Positions 50,341-57,337 of a stretch of 64,000 bases of DNA are shown here, in pieces. The notes below the pieces were generated by a model. That model made no database searches, was not told where the DNA came from, and saw only the letters and a program-made list of their open reading frames with translations. Numbering within the stretch: the stretch's first letter is position 1; the number at the start of each line of letters is the position of its first letter. The position numbers were made by a program, and so were the translations under genes. Source of the DNA: Acidobacteriota bacterium (GTDB lineage Bacteria; Acidobacteriota; Vicinamibacteria; Vicinamibacterales; UBA2999); NCBI GenBank assembly GCA_030650395.1, contig JAUSDY010000102.1, forward strand, positions 1 through 64,000, read 5' to 3'.

Positions 50341-50460
50341 CAACGGAGCCGCAGATGACGCAGATAACGCAGATCAAAAAAGCGTTTGGTATTTCGAGTA
50401 TTTAGATCTGCGTAATCTGCGTTATCTGTGGCTTCGTTAGTTTTTCTGCGTTATCTGCGG
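50341..50460. repeat. complete 9-bp repeat hairpin (GCAGATAAC family)
   Basis: The left arm (50341-50376, with CGGAGCCGCAGATGACGCAG) and right arm (50402-50460, with GATCTGCGTAATCTGCG) are complementary around a ~25-nt loop. The right arm encodes the last residues PQITQKN and the stop of the neighbouring membrane protein. Confidence 0.9.
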
Positions 50461-51009
50461 CGCATCTCGGAGCTCACGGAATCGCGCGAGCTCTACCGTC
50501 CGTTGCGTGCGCATCGCTCTATCGCTGTAGAGCAACCACACCACAAACGCGATGTGCGGCACGGCGATCGTCCCGAGCTCGACGGGCAGCGCCGCAGGTC
50601 TGGCGAGAAGAACGGGAAGGTAGTTCACGATCGTCGCGATGAAAAAGAGCGGGACGAACAGCGGATGTCCGCCGGCGCCCGGAACGGAGCCCAAGCTCAT
50701 CGCGACGCGCTCCCACGAAGGCACGTCAGACAGCGAACGGCCGGGCTGGCCCTGCTCTTCGTAGAAGACCTGCAGGTATCGTCCGATTCGTTCCGCGCCA
50801 AAATGTAAAGGCCTGATCGCTTCGAAGGTTGCGGCTAAAACGACGAGAGGAACCGCGACCGCGAGCGGATAGGGAAGGAAGGCGAGTACGGCTATGAGAA
50901 GAACGGCCCAAATACCCAGGCCGGTCAGCAACAGAACGGCGCGGAGGCTGCTCCGGGACGCGATGGTCTGTCGAAGGACGAGGTACTCGGCGGATGACGG
51001 CCGATCCAT
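50437..51009 (-). CDS. hypothetical membrane protein, 190 aa
   Basis: ATG 51009 gives a protein beginning MDRPSSAEYLVLRQTIASRS with four hydrophobic segments (AVLLLTGLGIWAVLLIAVLA; PYPLAVAVPLVVLAATFEAI; FVPLFFIATIVNYLPVLLA; ELGTIAVPHIAFVVWLLYS). Its C-terminus (APQITQKN) is encoded by a 9-bp repeat element, so the natural end may have been altered. I do not recognise the family. It is divergent from the carboxypeptidase gene that starts at 51091. Confidence 0.6.
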   Translation of the reverse strand: MDRPSSAEYLVLRQTIASRSSLRAVLLLTGLGIWAVLLIAVLAFLPYPLAVAVPLVVLAATFEAIRPLHFGAERIGRYLQVFYEEQGQPGRSLSDVPSWERVAMSLGSVPGAGGHPLFVPLFFIATIVNYLPVLLARPAALPVELGTIAVPHIAFVVWLLYSDRAMRTQRTVELARFRELRDAPQITQKN

Positions 51010-51046
51010 TAGGGGTCCCAGTCTACTCCAAGAACGATAAACCCTC

Positions 51047-51075
51047 TTGATTCTTGGAGATACTGTGGCTACAAT
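51047..51075 (+). promoter_or_regulatory. sigma70-type promoter of the carboxypeptidase gene
   Basis: -35 TTGATT (51047-51052) and -10 TACAAT (51070-51075) are separated by exactly 17 nt; the start codon follows 15 nt after the -10. Confidence 0.65.
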
Positions 51076-51090
51076 GCCGTCAAGCTGACA

Positions 51091-52170
51091 ATGAGAACGC
51101 CAAACCGCCTCACGAAACTGCTCGTGTGCATGACGCTCGTGGGCGCAGCGTACGTGGCTGTGCCGGCGCCGTCGTTTGCGCAAGGTGCGGCGGCATCGGC
51201 TCCCAAAGCCACCAAGACTCCGGCCCGCGCCACCGGCGCGAAAAAGAAGAAGCCGGCCTACTCGGCCACGAGCGCCCGCAACCGCCGTGCTCAGCTGGCC
51301 AGGGCCCGGGCCGCGGCTCGTGCTCGCGAGCTGCGCGAAGTGCAGACCCCGCGGTTCCGCGTCGACGAGTTCGGCCGCGAAGTGCCGGACGTTCGCGCCG
51401 AAGCCGCCATCATCTACAACCCCGTCACCGGCGAAGTGTTGTGGGAAGACCACGCGCAGGATCAGCGCTCGATTGCCAGCATCACCAAGGTGATGACCGC
51501 GCTGGTGTTCCTCGAAAGCGGCGCCGCCCTGTCAACGCCGGTCACGGTGCAGAAGTCGGACGTGTCGCGCGCGTCGACCACGTACCTGCGCACTGGCTTC
51601 CAGCTTACCGCGGATGAGTTACTGAACCTGCTGCTGGTCGGTTCCGACAACGCCGCGGCCCGCGCGCTGGCGCGCATCTCGCCGTTTGGCTCCGACGGCT
51701 TCATTCAGATGATGAACGAGAAGGCCCGCGCGCTCGGCCTCGACAATACCCGCTACGCCGATCCGTCAGGCTTGATGGCCGAGAATGTCTCGTCCGCCTT
51801 CGACCTGGCTCGCCTCATCTCCTACGCCTCGGCGGACGCGCGCGTCACCGGCATCATGCGCAAGACGTCCTACTCGATGCAGGTCGGCACGCGCACCATC
51901 AGCGCCAACAGCACCAATCAGCTGATCAAGACCGGCGACATCGACGTGCTGGCCGGCAAGACCGGCTTCATCAGCCGCTCCGGCTATTGCCTGGCCACGT
52001 TGCTGCGGCTGCCGCAGTCAGGCCAGCAGGTTGCGGTGGTCGTGCTCGGCGCGAAGAGCAATGCCAGCCGTTTCTGGGAAACCCGCCATCTGTTCAACTG
52101 GATGAGCACGCGCACCAAGGCGCTGCTCGAAGGCGAATTCCAAAACCAATCTCAGCAAGAGCAGCAGTAA
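51091..52170 (+). CDS. D-alanyl-D-alanine carboxypeptidase (peptidase S11, PBP5/6-like)
   Basis: The 359-aa protein has a signal peptide (MRTPNRLTKLLVCMTLVGAA) and a Lys/Ala-rich linker, then the S11 active site: SITK at 130-133 (catalytic Ser130), SDN at 185-187 and KTG at 290-292. It trims the terminal D-Ala from peptidoglycan pentapeptides in the periplasm. The usual C-terminal PBP5 beta domain and amphipathic anchor are missing, and the protein ends in a Gln-rich tail (QNQSQQEQQ), so it may be soluble. The stop TAA touches a 7-bp repeat hairpin. Confidence 0.9.
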   Translation: MRTPNRLTKLLVCMTLVGAAYVAVPAPSFAQGAAASAPKATKTPARATGAKKKKPAYSATSARNRRAQLARARAAARARELREVQTPRFRVDEFGREVPDVRAEAAIIYNPVTGEVLWEDHAQDQRSIASITKVMTALVFLESGAALSTPVTVQKSDVSRASTTYLRTGFQLTADELLNLLLVGSDNAAARALARISPFGSDGFIQMMNEKARALGLDNTRYADPSGLMAENVSSAFDLARLISYASADARVTGIMRKTSYSMQVGTRTISANSTNQLIKTGDIDVLAGKTGFISRSGYCLATLLRLPQSGQQVAVVVLGAKSNASRFWETRHLFNWMSTRTKALLEGEFQNQSQQEQQ

Positions 52171-52249
52171 GAGTTCAGAGTTCAGAGTTAAGAGTTAAGA
52201 GTTAAGAGTTAAGAGTCTTTTTCTTAACTCTGCACTCCTAACTCTGCAC
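52169..52249. repeat. 7-bp repeat hairpin (AGTTAAG units) between convergent genes
   Basis: Left arm AGTTCAG x2 and AGTTAAG x4, loop CTTTTT, right arm CTTAACT, CTGCACT, CCTAACT, CTGCACT. The left end meets the carboxypeptidase TAA. The right arm encodes the last residues VQS and the stop of the FdhE-like gene. It is probably a bidirectional terminator. Confidence 0.92.
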
Positions 52250-53074
52250 TCGCTTCATCACCGCGGCATCCAGCGGTAGCGTCACAATCGAATCGGCATA
52301 CGGTAAGAGCGGGCGCGACGCGTGCCTGGCGTCGAGCGCTTTGATGTAACGCCCGCACGGTTTGCAGATCATCACGCGATAGATGCCGTCGGGCGTGGCC
52401 ATCGACGTGATCGTCCGCCGATCGTCGTTGCCGCAGTACGGGCACGCGATCGGGTCGAACGGCCAACGCACGTGGCATCGCCCGCAGACCAGCAGCCGCG
52501 CGCCGCTCGAGGTGATCACCGAAAAATCCGGCTCGGCCGCGCACATCGGGCAGGTGCGGCCTTTCCATTCGTCCAGGCTGACCCGCTGCTGCAGCACTTC
52601 AACGGTGCGCTGCAAGTACGGGCGCGCCGCCCAGCTCAAGACTTCATCGAGCATCTCGATCGGCGGGAGCGGGGTGGCCTCGAACCAGCGCCGCATGGTG
52701 TCGGGTAATTCGGCGCTGCGTCCCACCGCGTGCAGCGCGAGCGACGTGTCGCCGTCGACGGCGTCGTGGCGACGGAGGATGTCGGCGATCTGCCGGATCA
52801 GCAGCCGCACGTCGTTCCATTCGAATGCGATCTGATCGAAATCGAGCAGCGGCCGCCCGGCCGCCAGACGTGCGGCGAGCGATTCGGCGCTCGCCTCGAT
52901 CCAGGGCGTGCTCAGTCGGCCCTGGACGCGGCGGACCGCTTCGATCAATCCAATCTGGAGAGCCGCCGCCGGGCCCAGTTCAGGCTGGCGTTCGGCCAGC
53001 GCCCTGAGCTCAGCGATGTCACGCGGCGCCGGGCGCGATCCGCTGGCGGGAGGCCCAGTCACGGCTAAGATCAT
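52238..53074 (-). CDS. fdhE: FdhE-like formate dehydrogenase accessory protein
   Basis: This 278-aa protein shows the double zinc-ribbon of FdhE: CPMCAAEPDFSVI, LLVCGRCHVRWPF, CPYCGNDDRR and MICKPCGRYIKALDAR, four CxxC pairs in the expected order. FdhE acts on Fe-S/molybdopterin formate dehydrogenases before export. No fdh genes are in this window, so its partner lies elsewhere. ATG 53074 (MILAVTGPPASG) is right: frames further upstream would translate the 7-bp repeat array that separates it from glgA. The last residues VQS and the stop are encoded by a repeat arm. Confidence 0.82.
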   Translation of the reverse strand: MILAVTGPPASGSRPAPRDIAELRALAERQPELGPAAALQIGLIEAVRRVQGRLSTPWIEASAESLAARLAAGRPLLDFDQIAFEWNDVRLLIRQIADILRRHDAVDGDTSLALHAVGRSAELPDTMRRWFEATPLPPIEMLDEVLSWAARPYLQRTVEVLQQRVSLDEWKGRTCPMCAAEPDFSVITSSGARLLVCGRCHVRWPFDPIACPYCGNDDRRTITSMATPDGIYRVMICKPCGRYIKALDARHASRPLLPYADSIVTLPLDAAVMKRVQS

Positions 53075-53081
53075 ACAGGAA

Positions 53082-53109
53082 GGCAGAAGGCAAAAGGCAA
53101 AAGGCAGAA
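53082..53109. repeat. four 7-bp units (GGCAGAA/GGCAAAA) in a divergent intergenic region
   Basis: GGCAGAA, GGCAAAA, GGCAAAA, GGCAGAA occupy most of the 49 bp between the fdhE and glgA start codons. No inverted arm is present. In the glgA direction the units provide GAAGG sequences that could act as ribosome sites. Confidence 0.9.
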
Positions 53110-53123
53110 GGTAAGCTAGCAAT

Positions 53124-54614
53124 ATGGCCCGCGCACTTGCGGCGAGCAAAGCGCCAAGTAAGGCGCCGAAGAAGGCGGCAGGCCTTCGCATTCTGATGGT
53201 CGCATCAGAAGCGCAGCCCTTCTCGAAGACCGGCGGGTTGGCCGATGTCGCGACGGCCCTTGCGAAAGCGCTCGGCCGGCTCGGTCACGACGTCACGGTC
53301 ATGACGCCGCGTTACCGGGCCGTCGCGGCCGGAGCCATCGTCGGCACCGTGACGATCGAAGTGGCATCGCACGCGTTCAGGGCCGACCTGCATGAAGTGA
53401 CGCTGGGGCCCGGCGCGCGCGTCCTCCTGGTCGATTGCCCGGAGCTCTACGATCGGCGCGGCATCTACAACGAAGACGGCAAGGACTATCCCGACAACGC
53501 CGTGCGGTACGCCTTTCTGTCTGCGGCGGCCGTCAACTGGGCATCGCAACAAGCCAAGCCGTTCGACGTTCTTCACGCGCACGACTGGCAGAGCGGCCTC
53601 GTGCCGGTCTACGCGCGCTCGCTGACGGGAAAGATCCCCGGCACCGTCTTTACGATTCATAACCTGGCCTATCAAGGGCTGTTCAGCAAAGCGTGGGTGC
53701 CGCGGCTTGGCTTGCGGTGGCAGGACTTCACGATCGGCGGCTTTGAGTTCTACGACCAGCTCAGTTTTCTCAAGGCCGGGCTCGCGTTCGCCAGTGCGAT
53801 CACCACCGTCAGCCCGACCTACGCGGAAGAGATCCAGCGGCCCGAATACGGCCACGGCCTTGATGGCGTCGTCCGCGCGCGCCGCGATGTGCTCGCGGGC
53901 ATGCTCAACGGCATCGATACCGACGAGTGGAATCCCGCGACCGACCCGCTGTTGCCGCAGCCGTTCGATGCCGCGCACCTCGGGCGCAAGGCGGCGTCAA
54001 AAAAGGCGCTGCTGGAGATGTTCGGCCTGCCGGCCGACGAGCACTCGCTCGCGCGGCCGGTGATCGGGATGGTGTCGCGGATGGTGGATCAGAAAGGCCT
54101 CGATCTCATCGCCGCGGTGGCCTCCGTCTTGCCCGCGCTCGGCGCCTCCTTCGTCATCGTCGGCACGGGCGAGCCGCGCTATCAAGGCATGTGGACGCGC
54201 CTGTCGGAGCTGCATCCGGATCGCATCAGCGCGTTTATCGGGTTCGACGAGCGCCGCGCTCATCTCGTCGAAGGCGGCGCCGACATCTTTCTGATGCCGT
54301 CGCGCTTCGAGCCGTGCGGCCTCAACCAGATGTACAGCATGCGGTACGGCACGGTGCCGGTGGTGCGCGCGGTCGGCGGGCTGGTCGACACCGTGCGGCC
54401 CTACAACCCGCGCAACGGCCAGGGCACCGGGTTGCTGTTTTCGGAGTATCGGCCCGACGCGATGCTTGACGCGCTTGGCCGCGCGCTGTCGGCGTTCGGC
54501 AACAAGAAGCTCTGGACGCGGCTTCAGAAAAATGGCATGCGCGCCGACTTCTCATGGGACCGCTCGGCAGCCGAGTATGTCAAGATGTACAAACGCGTCA
54601 GGCGCATCAAATGA
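53124..54614 (+). CDS. glgA: glycogen synthase (ADP-glucose, GT5)
   Basis: This 496-aa protein is a GT-B starch/glycogen synthase. The ADP-glucose site KTGGLADV (in EAQPFSKTGGLADVATALAK) is near residue 40. HDWQSGLVPVYAR, TVSPTYAEEIQ, GMVSRMVDQKGLDL and the catalytic PSRFEPCGLNQMYSMRYGT are all present. It elongates alpha-1,4-glucan in the cytoplasm. A short Ala/Lys-rich leader (about 18 residues) precedes the domain. ATG 53124 is 14 bp after the 7-bp array. No other glg genes are adjacent; trxA and trxB follow after an 8-bp repeat hairpin. Confidence 0.93.
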   Translation: MARALAASKAPSKAPKKAAGLRILMVASEAQPFSKTGGLADVATALAKALGRLGHDVTVMTPRYRAVAAGAIVGTVTIEVASHAFRADLHEVTLGPGARVLLVDCPELYDRRGIYNEDGKDYPDNAVRYAFLSAAAVNWASQQAKPFDVLHAHDWQSGLVPVYARSLTGKIPGTVFTIHNLAYQGLFSKAWVPRLGLRWQDFTIGGFEFYDQLSFLKAGLAFASAITTVSPTYAEEIQRPEYGHGLDGVVRARRDVLAGMLNGIDTDEWNPATDPLLPQPFDAAHLGRKAASKKALLEMFGLPADEHSLARPVIGMVSRMVDQKGLDLIAAVASVLPALGASFVIVGTGEPRYQGMWTRLSELHPDRISAFIGFDERRAHLVEGGADIFLMPSRFEPCGLNQMYSMRYGTVPVVRAVGGLVDTVRPYNPRNGQGTGLLFSEYRPDAMLDALGRALSAFGNKKLWTRLQKNGMRADFSWDRSAAEYVKMYKRVRRIK

Positions 54615-54619
54615 CGCGC

Positions 54620-54695
54620 GCTTGGACTTGAGGGCTTGGGGGCTTGGGACTTGGGTTTTCTCCAGCCCTCAAGCCCGTCAAGCCCTCAAGCCCTG
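54620..54695. repeat. 8-bp repeat hairpin (CTTGAGGG / CCCTCAAG)
   Basis: Left arm CTTGGA, CTTGAGGG, CTTGGGGG, CTTGGGA, CTTGGG; loop TTTTCTCC; right arm CCCTCAAG, CCCGTCAAG, CCCTCAAG, CCCTG. It begins 6 bp after the glgA stop and is probably its 3' hairpin. Confidence 0.9.
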
Positions 54696-54744
54696 CTAAG
54701 ACACCCGGCGTCTGATGCCGGCATCAAAACAGGCAGAGGGGTTC

Positions 54745-55068
54745 ATGGCATCTGAGAAGGTCAAGACGTTTACCGACGCGGATTTCAAGGATTCGGTGAA
54801 GAGCGGCGTCGTGCTGGTGGATTTCTGGGCAACCTGGTGCGCGCCGTGCCGGCGCCTGGCGCCGACCGTGGATCAGCTGGCCGAGGAGTACAGCGGCCGC
54901 GTGACCGTCGCCAAGGTCGACATTGACGAGAACCCGATGACGCCAGGCTCGTTCATGGTGCGCGGCATTCCGACGCTGCTGTTGTTCAAAGACGGCGACC
55001 TCAAGGAAACCGTCGTCGGCCTCGCCAACAAGGACGATCTCTCCAAGCTGATCGACAAACATCTGTGA
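54745..55068 (+). CDS. trxA: thioredoxin
   Basis: This 107-aa protein has the thioredoxin active site WCAPC with Cys32 and Cys35, a cis-proline in RGIPTLLLF and the usual length. The active-site dipeptide is Ala-Pro instead of the commoner Gly-Pro. It reduces protein disulfides in the cytoplasm using electrons from the reductase encoded next. ATG 54745 (after GAGGGG) gives the normal N-terminus; an upstream in-frame ATG at 54715 would add ten residues. The stop overlaps the GTG of trxB (GTGA), so the pair is translationally coupled. Confidence 0.94.
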   Translation: MASEKVKTFTDADFKDSVKSGVVLVDFWATWCAPCRRLAPTVDQLAEEYSGRVTVAKVDIDENPMTPGSFMVRGIPTLLLFKDGDLKETVVGLANKDDLSKLIDKHL

Positions 55069-56027
55069 GCGAGCGGCAGGTCATCATCATCGGCTCCGGC
55101 CCGGCCGGGCTGACCGCCGCGCTGTACGCGGCGCGCGCCAATCTCAAGCCGCTGGTGATCGAGGGCATCGATGCGGGCGGCCAGCTGATGCTCACGACCA
55201 TGGTCGAGAACTGGCCCGGCTATCGCGACGGCATCATGGGCCCCGACCTCATGGCCGAACTGCGCGCCCAGGCCGAGCGCTTCGGCGCCGAGTTCATCCA
55301 GGGTGACGTCACCGCCGTCGATTTGTCGAAGCCGCCGTTCAATGTCTCACTGGGCAAAACCAACTACCTCGCGCACACGCTGATTCTCGCCACCGGCGCA
55401 TCGGCCAAGTGGCTCGACCTCGGCGTCGACAAGAAGTTGTCCGGCCGCGGCGTCTCGACCTGCGCCACCTGCGACGGCTTTTTCTTCAAGGGCCTGCCGG
55501 TCGCGGTGATCGGCGGCGGCGACACCGCGATGGAAGAAGCGATCTACCTATCGAAACTGGCCACTTCCGTCACCGTGATCCACAGGCGCGACACGCTGCG
55601 CGCGTCGAAGGTGATGCAAGACAAGGCGATGTCGATTCCCAACATCTCGTTCCTGTGGGACACCGAGGTCCTCGACATCAAGGACGTCGACAAGGGCGCG
55701 GTCTCGTCGCTCGTGCTGCGAAACCTCAAGACCGGCGAGCGCAGCGAGCTGCCGATCGACGGCGTGTTCATCGGCATCGGCCACACGCCGAATACGGTGC
55801 TCTTCAAGGGCCAGTTGGCAATGCACGACAACGGCTACCTGAAGACGCACGACGGCTCGCGCACCAGCGTGTCAGGGGTGTTTGCGGCAGGAGACGTGCA
55901 GGACCATGTCTATCGCCAGGCCGTGACCGCGGCCGGGTCAGGCTGTATGGCGGCCATTGATGCAGAGCGGTTCCTCTCGGGCACTCTCCACGACAGCAGT
56001 GCCGCACACCTTGTAACTAACAGTTAA
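55065..56027 (+). CDS. trxB: thioredoxin reductase (NADPH)
   Basis: This 320-aa flavoprotein has an FAD-binding IIIGSGPAGLTAALYAARAN, the redox-active CATC at 133-136 (STCATCDGFFFKG), an NADPH site IGGGDTAMEEA with HRRD, and the C-terminal FAD motif VFAAGDVQD. It transfers electrons from NADPH to thioredoxin. GTG 55065 overlaps the trxA stop. The final codon and stop TAA lie in a 7-bp repeat array (AGTTAAG), so the C-terminus is set by the repeat. Confidence 0.95.
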   Translation: MSERQVIIIGSGPAGLTAALYAARANLKPLVIEGIDAGGQLMLTTMVENWPGYRDGIMGPDLMAELRAQAERFGAEFIQGDVTAVDLSKPPFNVSLGKTNYLAHTLILATGASAKWLDLGVDKKLSGRGVSTCATCDGFFFKGLPVAVIGGGDTAMEEAIYLSKLATSVTVIHRRDTLRASKVMQDKAMSIPNISFLWDTEVLDIKDVDKGAVSSLVLRNLKTGERSELPIDGVFIGIGHTPNTVLFKGQLAMHDNGYLKTHDGSRTSVSGVFAAGDVQDHVYRQAVTAAGSGCMAAIDAERFLSGTLHDSSAAHLVTNS

Positions 56028-56152
56028 GAGTTCAGAGTGCAGAGTTAAGAAGAAATACGCTCTTAACCCTTAACTCTTAACCCTTAACTCTTAACCCTTA
56101 ACTCTTAACCCCTTAACTCTTAACTCTTAACTCTAACTCTGCACTCCTAACT
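56023..56152. repeat. long 7-bp repeat hairpin (AGTTAAG / CTTAACT) between trxB and mnmA
   Basis: Left arm AGTTAAG, AGTTCAG, AGTGCAG, AGTTAAG; loop AAGAAATACG; right arm of more than ten CTTAACC/CTTAACT units ending CTGCACT, CCTAACT. The arms are very unequal, showing unit-number change. It spans the whole gap between convergent genes. Confidence 0.92.
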
Positions 56153-56155
56153 CCG

Positions 56156-57271
56156 TCAGTCGATCCAGCCCCCGCCAAGTACTTCGTCTCCCTCGTAAAA
56201 CACGACGGCTTGGCCTGGCGTCACGGCGGTCTGTGGCGCGCCGAACTCGACCTCTGCGTGTCCTTCATCTGTCGCGCGCACCCTCGCCGGGGCGGCGGCA
56301 TGACGATGGCGGATTTGGGCGGAGACCGTGCGCCAGTCGGGTTCCGCGACGCCGCTGACCCAGTTCACCCCTGACGCCGTCAGCGTCGTGCGCCCGAGCG
56401 CTTCGCGCGGACCGACGACAACCTGCGCCGTGTCGGGCTTGATCTCCAACACATACAACGGCTCGTTCGACGACAGCCCGAGGCCCTTGCGCTGGCCGAT
56501 CGTGAAGCGGTGCACGCCGCCGTGCGTGCCGAGCACGCGGCCGTCGTTATTCACCATCGTGCCGGCCCGCGCGGCGCCGGGCGCCTGGCGCTCGACGAAC
56601 GCCGCGTAGTCGCCATCGGGAACGAAGCAGATCTCCTGGCTGTCGGGTTTGGACGCCACCCGCAGCTTGAGGCGATGGGCGTGCTCGCGGACCGTGTCCT
56701 TGTCGAGATGCCCGACGGGGAACGACGCCCGCGAGAGTTGCGCCTGCGTCAACGAAAACAGGAAGTAGGTCTGATCCTTGGAGTGGTCGGCGCCGCGATG
56801 GAGGTGAGAGCCGCCGGCGTCGTCCTGTTCGATCCGGGCGTAATGCCCCGTGGCCAGCCGCTCGGCGTCGTAGGCCTTCGCGCGGTCGAGCAGCTCGGCG
56901 AACTTGAGATCGCTATTACAGTGCGAGCACGGAATGGGCGTGCGGCCCGACACATACTCGCGGACGAAGTTCGACACGACATGCTCGCCGAACTGCGATT
57001 CGAAATTGACGATGTAGTGGGGGATGCCGAGGGTGGCGGCCACGCGGCGCGCATCGTAGAGATCGTCGATGGTGCAGCAGGTGCCCCAGCGCTGGACCGG
57101 GTCTTCATCCGCCGCAGTCGCCTGCCCTGAGCGAGCGGCGGCATTGTTGCCGTCGCGAGTCGAAGGGTAGAGCTGCATCGATACACCGATGACGTCATGA
57201 CCCTGCTCGGCGAGCAGGGCCGCGGCCACGGATGAATCCACGCCGCCCGACATGGCTACGACAATTCGCAT
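56156..57271 (-). CDS. mnmA: tRNA-specific 2-thiouridylase MnmA
   Basis: This 371-aa enzyme adenylates U34 of Glu, Gln and Lys tRNAs and adds sulfur. Motifs: ATP pyrophosphatase loop SGGVDSSVAA at residues 8-17, catalytic-cysteine segment TPIPCSHCNSDLKF, and PDSQEICFVPDGDY. Residues about 36-51 (STRDGNNAAARSGQAT) are an in-frame palindromic repeat absent from typical members, between VSMQLYP and the tRNA-binding CCTIDDLYDARRVA. ATG 57271 is chosen for the canonical MRIVVAMSGGVDS start. It lies downstream of the cysteine desulfurase gene, which supplies the sulfur. Confidence 0.93.
   Translation of the reverse strand: MRIVVAMSGGVDSSVAAALLAEQGHDVIGVSMQLYPSTRDGNNAAARSGQATAADEDPVQRWGTCCTIDDLYDARRVAATLGIPHYIVNFESQFGEHVVSNFVREYVSGRTPIPCSHCNSDLKFAELLDRAKAYDAERLATGHYARIEQDDAGGSHLHRGADHSKDQTYFLFSLTQAQLSRASFPVGHLDKDTVREHAHRLKLRVASKPDSQEICFVPDGDYAAFVERQAPGAARAGTMVNNDGRVLGTHGGVHRFTIGQRKGLGLSSNEPLYVLEIKPDTAQVVVGPREALGRTTLTASGVNWVSGVAEPDWRTVSAQIRHRHAAAPARVRATDEGHAEVEFGAPQTAVTPGQAVVFYEGDEVLGGGWID
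57118..57170. repeat. palindromic repeat in frame within mnmA
   Basis: CCTGCCCTGAGCGAG at one end and CGAGTCGAAGGG at the other enclose a small hairpin (CGGCGGCA...TTGCCGTCG). The borders and reading frame (STR...RSGQA) equal those of the copy in alanine racemase at 7083-7150. Confidence 0.85.
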
Positions 57272-57286
57272 GTATCCAAAACCAAA

Positions 57287-57336
57287 AACCAACAGGAGGT
57301 TAGGAGTGCCTCCTGGTCTCCTGATTCTCCTGTTGA
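57287..57336. repeat. 8-bp repeat hairpin (CTCCTG units) between iscS and mnmA
   Basis: CAACAGGAGGTTAGGAG pairs with CTCCTG-type units ending in CTCCTGTTG. It lies immediately after the iscS stop (57338-57340, minus strand) and within the mnmA leader. Confidence 0.8.
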
Positions 57337-57337
57337 G

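Noticed and set aside
50149-50343. Upstream extension of PadR from a normal start codon at 50343
   Set aside because: That frame differs from the PadR frame; the PadR frame has no ATG/GTG/TTG before the conserved helix, so CTG is preferred.
44615-50460. Insertion sequence with terminal inverted repeats
   Set aside because: No transposase frame and no target duplication are visible; the inverted arrays are better described as repeat arms, though gene capture is kept as a hypothesis.
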